Assembly: GCA_963556195.1 (NCBI GenBank)
Contig: OY744522.1
Coordinates: 38,103,763-38,167,762, forward strand
DNA: 64,000 nt
Origin: Sepiola atlantica
Taxonomy: Eukaryota > Mollusca > Cephalopoda > Sepiida > Sepiolidae
Direction: 5' to 3'
The first letter of the stretch is position 1. Every line of letters begins with the position of its first letter. The translations under genes and the position numbers were made by a program. The notes beneath the pieces are model-generated. The model had not been told where the DNA came from. It made no database searches and saw only the letters and a list, made by a program, of their open reading frames with translations. Below, piece after piece: positions 41,600 to 53,629 of this stretch.

Positions 41600-43035
41600 T
41601 AAAAGAAGCAGCAGAAGTTGAACAAATCAAAGAAATTATGAACGACGATAAAACAAAACTATCATCTCTAAAAAAAGAAGAATTGATGAAATTAAAATTA
41701 GAAACAGAAAAAGTGAACAGACTCCTCCCATATATCTAAACAGATACTATCGCAGACCTAAACGATATAATTTATGCGATGGTCAAATCAGTAGATATCA
41801 GAATGAAAATAAAAACAAAACATTGCCAAAACCTTGACCAATAAAGCCCGGATGAGAAACAAGATTGGAAACCAAGATAGACAAACTATAAAAGAAAGCT
41901 ATTGCTGCAAATATGGCAAAAGAGAATAGAAAACTATGGAAGAGTGGAAATATTATTGACAAAAGACTGAAAACAAAACTCATAAAGAACTAAAACAAAA
42001 TATACTAGCAAAAGAGGAAAAAGAGACGATACGCGTGCAAATCTGAATAGTACAAACAAAATAGGACCTTTGAAAACAATGAAAACCAGTTTTACCAAAA
42101 TGTAAACGAGGAAAGACAAAAAGAGAATAACCGGATCCGACAGAAATAAAACACTTCTGGGGCAATATATGGGAAAAGCAAAAAACATAAAAGAAAAACT
42201 CCAGGAAATTGAAACAGAAATTAATGAAGAAACGCTCAAGACGACCCGAAGAAAAAAGTCAAATTGGATAGCATTGGCTATGACGGAAAAATACCTTCTG
42301 AATTAAAAAGTCCACTGTCCGTCATGGAAGACTTAAGTCGCAAAATCCACGGAGATGATGTATACACAAAACGTACACACAAGTTAAGATAACTAAAGGA
42401 AGCACAACGTTGATACAAAAAGATAGGGAGAAGGTAACTATTCTAAGAAATTACAGACGGATAATCTGCCTACTAACCATATGCCACATTTTAGAGACAC
42501 AGATTAACGATCAGATGAACGACTCCTTTAATAACCGTGGACTACTCCCCAAACAACAGAAAGGGTGCTAGAAAGCAATAAGAGGGACCCACAATCTGTA
42601 ATACATCGATCAAAAGATCCCGAAATAAATGAAAAGTAGAAAAGGTACATAGCCATGGCATGGACTGCCTACAAGAAATCCTAGGGAAAAATGCCCCAAT
42701 CATGGATTATTGAATGCTTAAAGATGTACAAGATTTTATGGAAAAATAGTGGAAACATAAAGACTGTAACTGACAGCCGGATGACAATATATGACAGAGA
42801 TAAGAATACAGAGAGGCATTTTCGATGGAGACTCTTGATCATCACTACTTTCTCAGCATCGCCATCATGCCACCCAACAGTATACTCAGGAGGTGCAATG
42901 CCGGATATAAATTCACAGACGTAAAATCAAAATAATCTATATAAATAATACGTCTCATGTATATGGACAACCTTTGCAAAAATCAAAAGGAACTCGAAAA
43001 TCTAATAGATATTACTAGAACTCTTAGCCAGGACA
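41600..43035 (+). pseudogene. Decayed LINE, 5' and RT part
   Basis: Fragments in shifting frames follow one LINE protein: LKLETEKVNRLLPYI (about 41690), NWIALAMTEKY-type linker with FWGNIWG-like remains (about 42150), TTLIQKDREKVTILRNYRRI then ICLLTICHILE (about 42410-42500, RT), RGLLPKQQKGC (about 42540), AWTAYKKS and PQSWIIECLKMYKILW (about 42660-42740), PDINSQT. Continuation of the same protein is found after 43795. More than a dozen stops. Clade not assigned. Confidence 0.75.
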
Positions 43036-43040
43036 TTTGA

Positions 43041-43790
43041 ATGGAAGAAAAGTGTGCATTATACTTGTACTTGAAATAGAAATCACCCACTGGGAGGGAG
43101 GGGGGCTTGAACCGGCTCCATCCATCTTCGCCACTACGTTCTTCACGAAGTCTGGCCAAGCCTGATGATTTGCAGTCAATGATTGACTGATCTCTAGCCA
43201 CTCGCATTTCCAACGGTGACGTACTTCGTGGATTCGAGGGCCCAGACTGGGTACAAGGTCAGTTTAAACCGTCATCAGCCAAATTTTTCTTTGCCCACCA
43301 CATCGCTTTTTAAAACCCCTTGGGGGGAGCTGGCATAATTGCTTCGTAGATGAACTCTTCTGGTTGACAACAAAGACGTGAGGATGACTTGTCGGAGTTA
43401 AGTTTGCAACAGAAAATTGTTTGAGAAGTGCAGCTATCGGACACGGAAGATGCGACGCACGAAGTGGTGATCGAAAGTTTTGAATCGTCTAATGTCTTCC
43501 ACTCTCATTGGCTATATCTAGTATATCCTTACTTTGGTGCTGCGCCGTATCTCAGATCTTGTCCAGAGCCGGGAACTGAGTCGGATGAAAGCATAACGTA
43601 CAAGGTCAATTCGTGCTTTGATATCAGCTCCACCTTGATATGTGGCTGTGATGATGGCGCCAAGATATTTGAAAACTCTCAACCTCTTGCAAAAACATCA
43701 CCATTGAGTATGATTAGTGTTCTGTTTGTTGGGGTGAAGCCGGCAGCAAGTATTTTTGTCTTCGAGACATTATGAGATGAAGAAAAGCAA
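43041..43790 (-). pseudogene. Second LINE fragment, inserted in antisense
   Basis: The minus strand gives NVSKTKILAAGFTPTNRTLI, ILNGDVFA, KVELISKHELTLYV and further LINE-like residues to MEMRVARDQSIIDCKSSGLA near 43210. It interrupts the plus-strand LINE between 43035 and 43795. The KTKILAAGFTPTN block corresponds to the segment just after the RT palm. Confidence 0.7.
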
Positions 43791-43794
43791 ACCT

Positions 43795-44935
43795 GATTCA
43801 GCAGAGGTCATATAGCTGCCCAACTGATAAAAACGATCTTTGAAATTGGCGAACATGAACTGATAAATATCTGGGAGTTCTGGAAGCGGGCACCAGTGGT
43901 GACTCACTAGCAAACAGAAAAAGTTAAATAAAAAATCAGAAATGAAAGAAAAAATCAGAAAAGAATAGTAACAAAGCTCCTCTAGAACAGATTATTTAGT
44001 AGAAACATAATTAAAGGGTTAAATAGTTGGTTAATATACATAGTATGATATTCTGGACCCTTCATCAGCTGAGCAAAAGAACTGAGACACCTAGAGTAAA
44101 GAACAAGGAAACTAATCACCATGCACCATTCACTGAAGACGAATGATGACACCGACCGAGTATATGTAAAATGGAAAGACGGAGAAAGATGACTGGTAAA
44201 TATAGAAGACTGTGATAACAAAACTAGAAAACTACATAACCCCCAAAACAAAAAGCTGCAAAGTACTTCCAAAATGTCCGATATCAAAGTGCAAAGAAAC
44301 TGGAAACAAAAGACGAGGAAAGAAAGATCATAAAAAACACTTCAATAAAGAAACGGAATTGCTACTGACAGCTTCACAAAACAATGCAGCCAGAACAAAC
44401 TATATAAAAACCAAGATAAACAAAACTTATGACAACATTTAATTTAGACCCCACGGACAACGAGACGAGACACTAAACCACATAATAAGCAAATGCAGCA
44501 AACTAGTCCAAAAAGAATACAAAGGTCGGCACTTTGAACAAACAGACGTATGATACATACACAGATAGGAGACAGTATTGGAAAATGAAAATCATAAAAG
44601 TCTCTGGGACATAAAAGTAAAAACGGACAAACCTATCGAAACAAGGAAAAAACCTGCCAAATCGTAGATTTCGCTGCCCCAGCAGTTCACAAGATGATTA
44701 TCAAAGAACCAGAAAAACAAGTACATTGACATTGTCAGAAAGCCGCAAGGAATGTGCAACATGAAAAAATACTTTAATACAAATAATCGTAGTGGCACTA
44801 GAAACAGTTTCGGGAAATCTGAAAAGTAAAGTAGGAGAAATTGGAATTAAATGGAGGATTGACACCATACAACGCAATGCAACGATGAAAACAGTCGAAA
44901 TATTAAGGAAAAAACAAACCACATTACAAGTTAAC
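43795..44935 (+). pseudogene. Decayed LINE, C-terminal part (continues 41600-43035)
   Basis: Blocks in order: LIYIVWYSGPFIS (about 44030), LITMHHSLKTNDDTDRVYVK (about 44115-44170), ETELLLTASQNNAARTNYIK then TKINKTYDN (44352-44440), RDETLNHIISKCSKLVQKEY-like residues (about 44465-44525), CQIVDFAAPAVHK-like residues (about 44660), NKYIDIVRKPQGMCNMKKY (about 44718), GNLKSKVGEIGIKWRIDTIQ then RNATMKTVEILRK (44813-44915). This is the typical end of one LINE ORF. Confidence 0.8.
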
Positions 44936-44999
44936 GCAAACCACGGGCAAATTGAAGTAAATATATAACAAAAAAATAAAAAGAACACCACACGAATCT

Positions 45000-45700
45000 A
45001 AGAGAACTGAAACTGTCAGAAATTACATAATTTGCCTCTCCTCCAAACACATCGATATATGGCGGCACCATCCTCGGCTATTACTGCACTATATTCGGCC
45101 AAGGAAGAAGAAGCAACGAAACCTCCACAAAAGTGTGCGAAGAGTACTGGAACCATGGAGAGCTTATTGTCACCCATATTCCAGCGATGGCCAACATTGT
45201 TGCCAGCGAGAAATCAATGATAAACAGCTGTTGCGATAACGCAAACAAGATTTGCGACAGTTATCGAAAGATGCGGAAGTACTAGAAATATGGGGAGACT
45301 TGTTGTCACTCAGTCATCAAGGAAAACCAATTGTTTTTTTTATTGTGAGCAATCACTGATAGACGCGTGTAAAGACTCCTAGTTACTTAATAATAAAAGA
45401 CGAACAGAACAAAACTGAAACACCGGAATTAAAATCGGACGATATTTAAGAAAACAAAATAACTTTAGATCCTCTTTCTCCAAACATCAGTTGGTACGAC
45501 AACTAAAATGGCTGTAGGAGCTCCGCGGTGTGAAAGATTGAAAATTAATAACAAAATCAAGATCACGGCCAGATGAAAACAGAGATTACTGGAAGGGTGG
45601 GGAGACTTATTGTCGCTAATATTTCAGGGTGAACCACTGGTCATTATTAAGGATTAGTCACTGGTAACCTTGGCAAAATCGCTGGTAAGTTACTCAGGGC
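45000..45700. other. Mostly unassigned; possible LINE tail
   Basis: ATATGGGGAGACTTGTTGTC (near 45291) and GTGGGGAGACTTATTGTC (near 45600) and a similar string at 46808 resemble a LINE 3' end repeated three times. No gene. Confidence 0.4.
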
Positions 45701-45704
45701 CCTT

Positions 45705-45830
45705 CATGAACTGGTCAAAAAAGATCTCAGAAGCATGAATCAAATATCCAGGAAGCTATTGACAATGCACAATGTACTAAACTCAAATGATGATGGCAAT
45801 CGACTGTATATAAAAAGGAAATCTCCCTCA
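45705..45830 (+). pseudogene. Short fragment of the 41600-44935 LINE family
   Basis: VKKDLRSMNQISRKLLTMHN then VLNSNDDGNRLYIKRK parallels the YSGPF.. LITMHHSLKTNDDTDRVYVK block at 44050-44170. Confidence 0.75.
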
Positions 45831-45834
45831 GATC

Positions 45835-46620
45835 AGTTGAAATATGCAGCTGATCTAGAAGTGGACCTGGGTTAAGTTGTGGATTGGGATACGTAATAGC
45901 TTGTTTCGTTTGATCCTATTAAAACTCAACTTGTGTCTTTCTATCGTTTTCCTGAGATTCTCATGGATGGCTCTGCTCTTGAGGAGAAATCGACTCTGAT
46001 ATTTATTGGTCTTTCTTTCTCATCAAATCTTTCTTGCAGTTCATACATTAGATCCATTGCTCTTTCTGCTTCTCGTAAAGTCGGTTCTCGCTATCGCTCC
46101 AAACATTTTCTCACACCTGAGGCTATTATCCATCTCTAAAAATCTACTATCAGACCACGTATGGGGTATTGTTGTCATATTTTGGCTGGTGAATCTCTGT
46201 CACATTTGAGGGTTCTTGATAAGGTGCAGAAACGTATCTGTAATTCTCTACACCCTCCTACTAACAGACATGATGTTTCTAGTCCCAGTCTTTTCTATAA
46301 ATACTATTATGGCATGTGTTTTTCAAAATTATGTGATATATTCCTTGCTTCTTTTGTTCAAACTTGACTCGTTGGTCTAGTGGTATCCATCAATTCGTTG
46401 TTTAGATACCTCATTTTAATACAACTTCCTATTCCAGTAGCTTTTTTCCAAGAACTGCAGGCTTGTGGAACTCTCTTCCTGATGACTGTTTTCCTCCTAC
46501 CTATATCCTTGTTCTTTTAAATACTTAGACCAATAGGCATTTCTTGTCTTTGCGATAATCATATTTGTTCTTGTTAGCTCCTTACATAAAGTGGCTTCAT
46601 GCCTTGTTTGGAGCGATTTC
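45835..46620 (+). pseudogene. LINE reverse-transcriptase C-terminus (jockey/CR1-like)
   Basis: Plus-strand frames contain PIKTQLVSFYRFPEILMDGS, ALEEKSTLIFIGLSFSSNLS, RSIALSASRKVGSRYRSKHF, LTPEAIIHLYKST, LRVLDKVQKRICNS, and SLFYKYYYGMCFSKLCD. The 3' end (CTTGTTAGCTCCTTACATAA, GGCTTCATGCCTTGTTTGGA) is the shared LINE tail. Frames change at least three times. It is joined to the unrelated LINE fragment just upstream. Confidence 0.88.
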
Positions 46621-46919
46621 CATATTAAAAAAACAAAACAAGGAGGACGATGACTGATATGTCATATGCATTAAACATTGAGCAGACGCCACAGTTAAAC
46701 GCCTAGAGAAATGCATACGACATCGGTCTGAGGAATCACTAGAAAAGGGCTTGTGCCAGTACACCAAACAAGTTGCTATTTATAATGTAACAGAGTGTAC
46801 GTGGAAATATGGGGAGACTTGCTCTTAGGTGAGTAGTGTTAATATACGCTTATACACTTCAGAATTGCATCATATTTGTCATGAAGAACCTGTTGTTTAA
46901 TAGAGGAGATGCAAGTTGA

Positions 46920-46957
<38 letters not shown>

Positions 46958-46990
46958 TCTATCTATCTATCTATTTAAATAATAATAATA
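46920..46990. repeat. (ACT)n(ATCT)n microsatellite
   Basis: Eleven ACT triplets, then ATCT tetranucleotides, then AATAATAAT. Confidence 0.95.
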
Positions 46991-47159
46991 CGCTGGAAAA
47001 ATTTCGTGTTCGTACGTACGTTATCACCCTCTACATCTTTGTAAAAGATGGGACAGTCCGATCGCCGAAGATGCAAGGCAAAAAATGTAAGTGTTAACAA
47101 TTCATCTGATGTCGTTGTTATGTCGAACGTGAAACTCAAACAAAAATCAGGGCTAGAAT

Positions 47160-47420
47160 CAAAGTGTAATATGTGTTCTGCCCAAAAATGGTACAATCAT
47201 ACCATGGGGTCTGCATTCACATCGGACGTCAATAGAATAGGAATATGTCACAAACTGCTACAAGAGTTTTGGAGATAGACCCCCATAGCCAGATATATTC
47301 TGAAATCACATTAATCAGGGTACTTAGTTAAACATGTTTCAGTTTAAACAAATATGGTACAATAATAGCGTAGGGTCTGCTTTAGCGCCAGACGTCTATA
47401 GAATGCACGGCAGAAATATA
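47160..47420. repeat. Weak direct repeat
   Basis: GGTACAATCATACCATGGGG then TCTGC (47190) and GGTACAATAATAGCGTAGGG then TCTGC (47354), each followed by CGGACGTC or CAGACGTC and ATAGAAT. Family unknown. Confidence 0.45.
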
Positions 47421-47511
47421 CAACTAATGAAGGATACAGCTGAGGAAATTCCACGGATCCCGCTAGTCAATAATAATGATAATGATAGTATGTCATATGG
47501 GAGATACAATA

Positions 47512-47561
<50 letters not shown>
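47512..47561. repeat. (CTA)n microsatellite
   Basis: About 16 CTA triplets. Confidence 0.97.
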
Positions 47562-47859
47562 ACATTACAGATCGTCCCGAGAGCAGGTTTTGAGCTAGTA
47601 AATAATTAAATACAAAATATGTTAAGAAAAAAGACGCAAAAGGCCTATTAAAAAATAACAATAATTATACGTATTGAATACAAAAAAAGATAAGAGTACA
47701 ATACAATGAACACTATATCAAAATGGCGACCCACACACAAGCAGACACACTGATAATAGTCATTCAAGATGGCGGAACGTGTTAAAGGCGTGATACTGAT
47801 AGTTTCCTTTTAATAAAGCAACAACCCCCCTCGCCATTCATTCGGGGTCAATTTGACTG

Positions 47860-48480
47860 TAATAGCGTGGATTTATTGAGAAAATTCTTTGCTAAGGCTA
47901 AAACAAATGTAAGATCGCGTCGACAATTAGCGCGCGTCACGCCCGTTGCCGGGGGAGTGCCGAGGGTTGTGCGGGGCGTGTCACTGTTGCACTATAATCG
48001 ACGGAGGGGGACGATTGATAAAACTACATCGGGACGACTCCTCACTGCCCAACGGAGACCACTAGCATTTAAGATCACCTAACTTCCAAAGCCGAATGAA
48101 CCGGACTCGGAAATTATGCGCCCGCCTTCAATTTCCGCCTGCAGTTTAAAAGATCATCGACTGTCATGGCTGAAGCGCCCCCTAGCGAGAATGGCTGAGA
48201 GTCGCACAGTCTGCTGCGCCGTTCCGCTTCCGGTGTGCGCATTCATGTATCTGAGATGGCGGTTGGCGTGCGAACGTGATACGTCTGTTGTGGACGACCG
48301 TAGGCGAATGGTTTTATTCGTGCTCAGAGCGTACGCGAGTAATTTGTGAAGGCCTTGGAACATCTTAACGCCGGTCGTGATTTAATTGACATTGAGGATT
48401 CCTGTAATTACATTGGTGATCCGCGTCTCTCGTTCGTATATTTTATAGCACGTACCGTTTGCTCAGGGACGACCGTGTGG
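47860..48480. promoter_or_regulatory. CpG-dense island, possible promoter region
   Basis: CG dinucleotides are frequent (CGCGTCGACAATTAGCGCGC, GCGTACGCGAG and others) in about 600 bp set in AT-rich, CpG-poor DNA. Short open frames (47867-48082, 48116-48349 plus; 48154-48363 minus) have no domain I recognise. It might be the promoter or first exon of an unrecognised gene, or a young transposon leader. I see no TATA box or clear splice donor. Confidence 0.35.
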
Positions 48481-48849
48481 ACAAACGGGGCAAATCATCT
48501 CCTGTAAAAAAACACACAAACTTTATCAATATCTAGATGCATAGTCCCGAGAAATGCGTTACCTAATTGTAAGGGGGTCAAGCTCTGTAATACCTTAAAA
48601 AAAACGATATAAAAAACATTACAGTGCAAGCATTTATTGATGAAAATTTTACAAGAAAATCAGAAAACACATAATATTTGCAAAATAATGTTTTCTAATC
48701 CGTAAAAATCAGACAACAAACGTGGATTAATTGGCCCTGTCACTGATAGGAAAATCAGACAAAACTAATCAATCAAATCTGGCAGCCATTTTATGAGCTA
48801 ACCGTTTTAATATAAACTACTTTTCTAGTCACGGAAAGTCATGCTAACT

Positions 48850-49470
48850 TATAATCTCACACGTTTCTACAGCTCTTCTGGACACTCGCCCAGTCTAATA
48901 ATACGAAACCAGCAGTGGCAATGACTCATACATGATACTGCCACAGTCTTTTTTACCTGTTTCATTTCGCACTGTTTTTCTCTTCGTTCGTTCTTCTGCA
49001 ACTGGCTTCTACTCGATACTAACTTTAAAAAAATATTTTTCTATCAAACGTCTTTTTGCAAACTTGCCTACATATCAGTGATTTAAATCCATATGTGGTA
49101 TTGCGCTGACCTATCACTGCTGATACATAAGATCCACACTTATTGAAAAAAACAAAACAAATTCCGCAATGAAGCAACAAGATGCGATATAGAATAGGCA
49201 ATAGTCTACTACTACTACTACTACTACTACTATTACTACTACTACTATTGCAACTATTATTATTATTATTACTAACCTATAAAATATAGATTCATGAAGT
49301 TCTCCATAACAGTAGCCCAGTCTAGTAATACTTAGGCAGCAGTAACAAAGGCATAAACGTATATTTTCAATGCTTAATTCTAGTCACTTTCACTTACCCC
49401 TTTTCGCACAGTTTTCTCTCCGTTAATCATCCTGATGGATTCTTCTCGACACTCGCTGATGTTTTCATTC
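48850..49470 (+). repeat. Diverged direct duplication with (CTA)n between
   Basis: 48850-49030 and 49285-49470 share, in order, GCCCAGTCTARTAATAC, CAGCAGTRRCAA, TTTTCTCTYCGTT and CTTCTMCTCGA. The (CTA)n and (ATT)n microsatellite at 49205-49275 lies between. Confidence 0.6.
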
Positions 49471-49509
49471 GCTTTCTCTATCACATTTCGAACTCATTTC
49501 TTAACGTCA

Positions 49510-49511
<2 letters not shown>

Positions 49512-49604
<93 letters not shown>

Positions 49605-49716
49605 ATATATATACACATATATATATATATACATACATACATATATACATATATATATACATATATACATATATATATACATATATACACACACACACAC
49701 ATATATATATACATAT

Positions 49717-49768
<52 letters not shown>
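49512..49768. repeat. Long (AT)n microsatellite with CA and GT interruptions
   Basis: Over 250 bp of AT with ACATAT and CACACACA blocks. Overlapping Ile/Tyr/Cys/Val frames on both strands are artefacts. Confidence 0.97.
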
Positions 49769-49770
<2 letters not shown>

Positions 49771-50169
49771 TGTGTCTAGACCCCAAATAACCGTACTAGT
49801 TTAACATGATTAGACTGGACTAGTTTTCAAAAGATATGGAAAATATATGGAAAACACTATAGGCTATTTGCATCATCCGTACCTATAAAAGTCTTTTTAG
49901 CTAAATAAATGCTCATAAAAAATGCTATAGTAAAATTTATATAAAAATAGAGTTTACATAACTGAAGTCAGGTATTTAAAAGTTTGAAGTATTTTTTAGT
50001 TACACCTAAATTATAGATTTTTTAAATTATTGCCCATTTCTCAAAATCTGTATAATTTCATGTCATTTATACTTACATCTCGTTAAAATGAAAACTTTGC
50101 TGCCTAGGAAGCCGTTTATAAGTTAAATAGATGAATATTATAGGTGCGTGTCGATTTGGGGAAAGTATC

Positions 50170-51240
50170 GGCATAAAACAATTTAATATACAATGAATAT
50201 CATATAAAGAATTTTATATATAACGTATATCGTATAAAGAATTTCATCTACAATGGATATCACATACCTAATTTATATACAATGGATATCGTATAACCAA
50301 TTTCATATACAATAGGTATCATATGAACAATTTCATATATCATTGATATCATATGAACAATTTCATATACAATGGATTTCATATAAACAATTTCATATAC
50401 AATAGATATCATATAAACAATTTCATATACAATGGATATCATAGACACAATTTCATATACAATGGATATCATAAAACAATTTCATATACAATGGATATCA
50501 TATAAAGAACTTTATATATAATATATATCGTATAAAGAATTTCATATACAATGGATAATACATCAAGCATTTTATATACAATGGATATCGTATACACAAT
50601 TTCATATACAATATATATCATATGAACAATTTAATATATCATAAATATCATATGAACAATTTAATATAAAATGGATATCATGTAAACAATTTCATATACA
50701 ATGGATATCATATAAACAATTTCACATACAATGGATACGATATAAACAATTCCATCTACAATGTATATAATATAAATCATTTCATATACAATGGATATTA
50801 TAGACAGAATTCCATATACAATAGATATCATATAAACAATTTCATCTACAGTGGATATCATATAAAAATTTCATATACAATGTATATTATAGACAGAATT
50901 CCATATACAATGGATATCAGATAAACAATTTCATATACAATAGATATCATAGACACAATTCCATATACAATGGATATCATATAAACAATTTTATATACAA
51001 TAGATATCAAAAACAATTCCATATACAATGGATATCATATAAACAATTCCATATACAATGGATATCATAGACACAATTCCATATACAATGGATATCATAT
51101 AAACAAGTTCATATATAATGGTATCATTGAAACAATTTTATCTACAATGGATATCATATAAACAATTTCATCTACAATGGATATCATATGAACAATTTCA
51201 TTTACAATGGATATCATATAAACAATTTCATAAATAATAG
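50170..51240. repeat. 30-bp satellite, about 35 units
   Basis: The unit AACAATTTCATATACAATGG then ATATCATATA recurs with point changes and small indels for more than 1 kb. Minus-strand frames with decapeptide MISIVYEIVY repeats come from its 30-bp period. Confidence 0.95.
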
Positions 51241-52600
51241 GCATCATTTTGCACCTTGTCGATTTTCGTTGAAATGACTACACATTTGAAAAAAAACACT
51301 TATAGACACAGGTCATCATTTAATGTTTAATGTTATTTTTATTCCTTAAGAGAAGAAGATTAACAGGTAAAGAAAAGCGATATCTTGACTGAATATTCTT
51401 ACACATATTTGAACAAGATTGTCGCGTTTTAGCATCAGATATTTTAATTAAATATCCCAGGACTTTAAATAATCAATATTTGTTCGTAAATTTTACTTTA
51501 TTTCGAATATTAACAGTATTTAAGAGGTCTCGGTATACTTCGATAATTTCCGGCAATTTCCGTAAGATAATGATATATTTTGCTTTTTTGTTTCATTTTT
51601 ATTGTATTTTAAGATATTTTTAATTTAATGTCAAGTGGTGCGTAGGATGACAAGTAATCAATTGATGTTAATTAATTTTACTTCATTTTGTAAAGTTTAC
51701 AATATTTTAGGATTCTACGTAAACATCGGCAATTTCCCTCAGTTAATGCTATATTTTATGTTTTGTTTCTATGTGTTCCATTTTTATCGTGTTTTAACAA
51801 TAATTTGACTTTATTTTGTATGTGTACAGTATTTAAAAGAACTCGGTAAACTTCGCTAATTCCCCTCAGGTAATGCTACATTTTCTTTCTATTCCTATTT
51901 GTCAAACCTCTATCGTGTGTAGACATGAGCTATTTTTAAATTTAAGTTCAAATAATTCTCAGGATGTGAAATAATCAGTTTAAAATGGTTAAACAAAATA
52001 CTTGAAATAGTACTAATTTTACTCCAACATTTACATGATTTATTATAGCAAAAACGTCATCGTGGAAGTTCATATTCGTTGTGGATCGTTTTCCTCATAT
52101 ACTTGTCTTTATATTTAGAATTAGATTTTGGTAAAATTCGGATACAAATGCGTGATCTGAGTTTGGAAAAAGGCGACACTTTTAGTGCTCGTATGATAGG
52201 AGCCACGATCATCTAAACAGTTGAATTGATTGTCTTTTAAAGCTACTTTGTCAAAGACTAATGGAATTTAAGAAGCAGAAAAACAGCCAGAAAAAGGAAT
52301 AATTCTGACCGGACTTTTCTTTTGTCACAGGACTGATGTACGCTACGAAATAAAGATGAAACTTTAAACTAAGATACGTGTGGTTATTACTATATATGAC
52401 TAAGGCATGACAATCATTGACTGTGATTTGGTAATATTTGCATGATTTGATAATACATGTAATGTACTTCCCTTTCAAAATGGAACCATCAGACCTGTGA
52501 ATGTACCAAAGGTTGTTAACTAGGTCACACAAGTAGGGCAGTAGGTCAATCAGCGGAAAACAGATCAATATCGAAGGTATGATAAATTAGTCAGAGGCAC
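51241..52600. other. AT-rich region, weak internal repeats, no gene
   Basis: Three loose copies of a TTTCCCTCAG-TAATGCTA-type string follow TTTACTTTATTTT and ATTTAA-AG near 51540, 51730 and 51860. No recognisable coding region. Confidence 0.45.
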
Positions 52601-52661
52601 TAAAGGGATCATTGACGAGTCCCAGTCACAGACATTCTATTTTATTTAAAACCTGCTCAGT

Positions 52662-52753
52662 AAACCACAAAGACTGGCAGACAGAGCTACGGCCTCCATC
52701 AGTGGGCGTTCACTGATGGGGGCCGTAGCTCTGTCCGCCAGTCTTTGCGGTTT
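52662..52753. repeat. Long near-perfect hairpin (43-bp arms)
   Basis: The arms 52662-52704 and 52711-52753 differ at three positions, all transitions, around the 6-bp loop GGCGTT. The stem includes GACAGAGCTACGGCC and is GC-richer than its surroundings. It could be a precursor-like RNA hairpin, a recent inverted duplication or a small MITE; flanks show no target duplication. Confidence 0.95.
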
Positions 52754-52867
52754 ACACACCAATGTGCATTAACATGCATTTGAAAAGCAATTATCGGTAG
52801 TACGCGCCAAAGTTAAAGTTGAATCAACACGTTGATAGTCTTGCTTCGAATAAAACTGGTCACAGTG

Positions 52868-52888
52868 AGCCGAATAACCCTAACCCTA
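52868..52888 (-). repeat. Short telomere-type block
   Basis: ATAACCCTAACCCTAG gives two complete CCCTAA units plus part of a third. Too short to interpret alone. Confidence 0.6.
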
Positions 52889-53419
52889 GAAGAAACGCCG
52901 CCATGTTTGTTTGAATTTAACAAAATTAGATTTAACAAAAAGATTGACCGCGGCATCCTGGAAAAAGAATTCAAATTCAAAAGAGTATTATCTCCTGTTG
53001 CTAAATTTTCTGGTAAAATAATGAAAAGAAAAAGTATTTATGATGAAAAAAAGCAGTAATCTGGTTGGGACCATAACGAAGTAGTTTAACTTAATTCCAA
53101 TTTTACAATCAGATCAGATAAACGTTCAAAATTTATATTTATACAACATTTATTGCAACGAAATAAATGTTTCGCTTTCTTATTCGAATTAAAAAAAAAT
53201 AATATAAAAAAACTAAAACCGGAAATGTTCTCAAGGTTGGAAGTAGTGCAAAAAATAATTCCCAAATTTACACTGCAAGAAAAATATACACCGGTCTTCA
53301 GCCTATAAGGGAATGTTCCTCGATGCAGTTGACAGTGAATTTGTTTGGTTGGAAAACACGGGAGTAATTTCTAAAATAAATTGTTGTAAATGGGATCCGC
53401 ATGCGTTTTAGAAAAAAAG

Positions 53420-53629
53420 TGTTACACCGGCCGTTCTTATACAGGAGAAACTGCACCGGTTGTCACTATAAATAGTGCGAGTCACCAGAGACACAGAGAA
53501 GACAAAGCACAGTCTTGTAACTCTCTAGCCAAGTGCTAGTCACTTTCTTACTTTGTTAATACACTTGTTAAACCAACCCTCGACTTGACTTCCTTTATTT
53601 ATTATTTACTGTTTGACAACTTCACAACA
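53420..53629 (+). mobile_element. Second solo LTR with 5-bp target duplication
   Basis: 210 bp from TGTTACACC to TTCACAACA, flanked by AAAAG on both sides (53415-53419, 53630-53634). TATAAATAG lies at 53467. Its start (TGTTA) and end (CACAACA) resemble those of the LTR at 34868-35090 but the middles differ, so they may be related families. Confidence 0.85.

Noticed and set aside
49435..49786. Poly-(Ile-Tyr) frames here and over the other (AT)n tracts
   Set aside because: Translation of dinucleotide repeats; open on both strands and in several frames.
50260..50861. Minus-strand frames with repeated MISIVYEIVY
   Set aside because: By-product of a 30-bp satellite whose period is divisible by three.
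52868..52888. Telomeric insertion with target duplication
   Set aside because: Only about two and a half CCCTAA units and no duplicated flank are visible.
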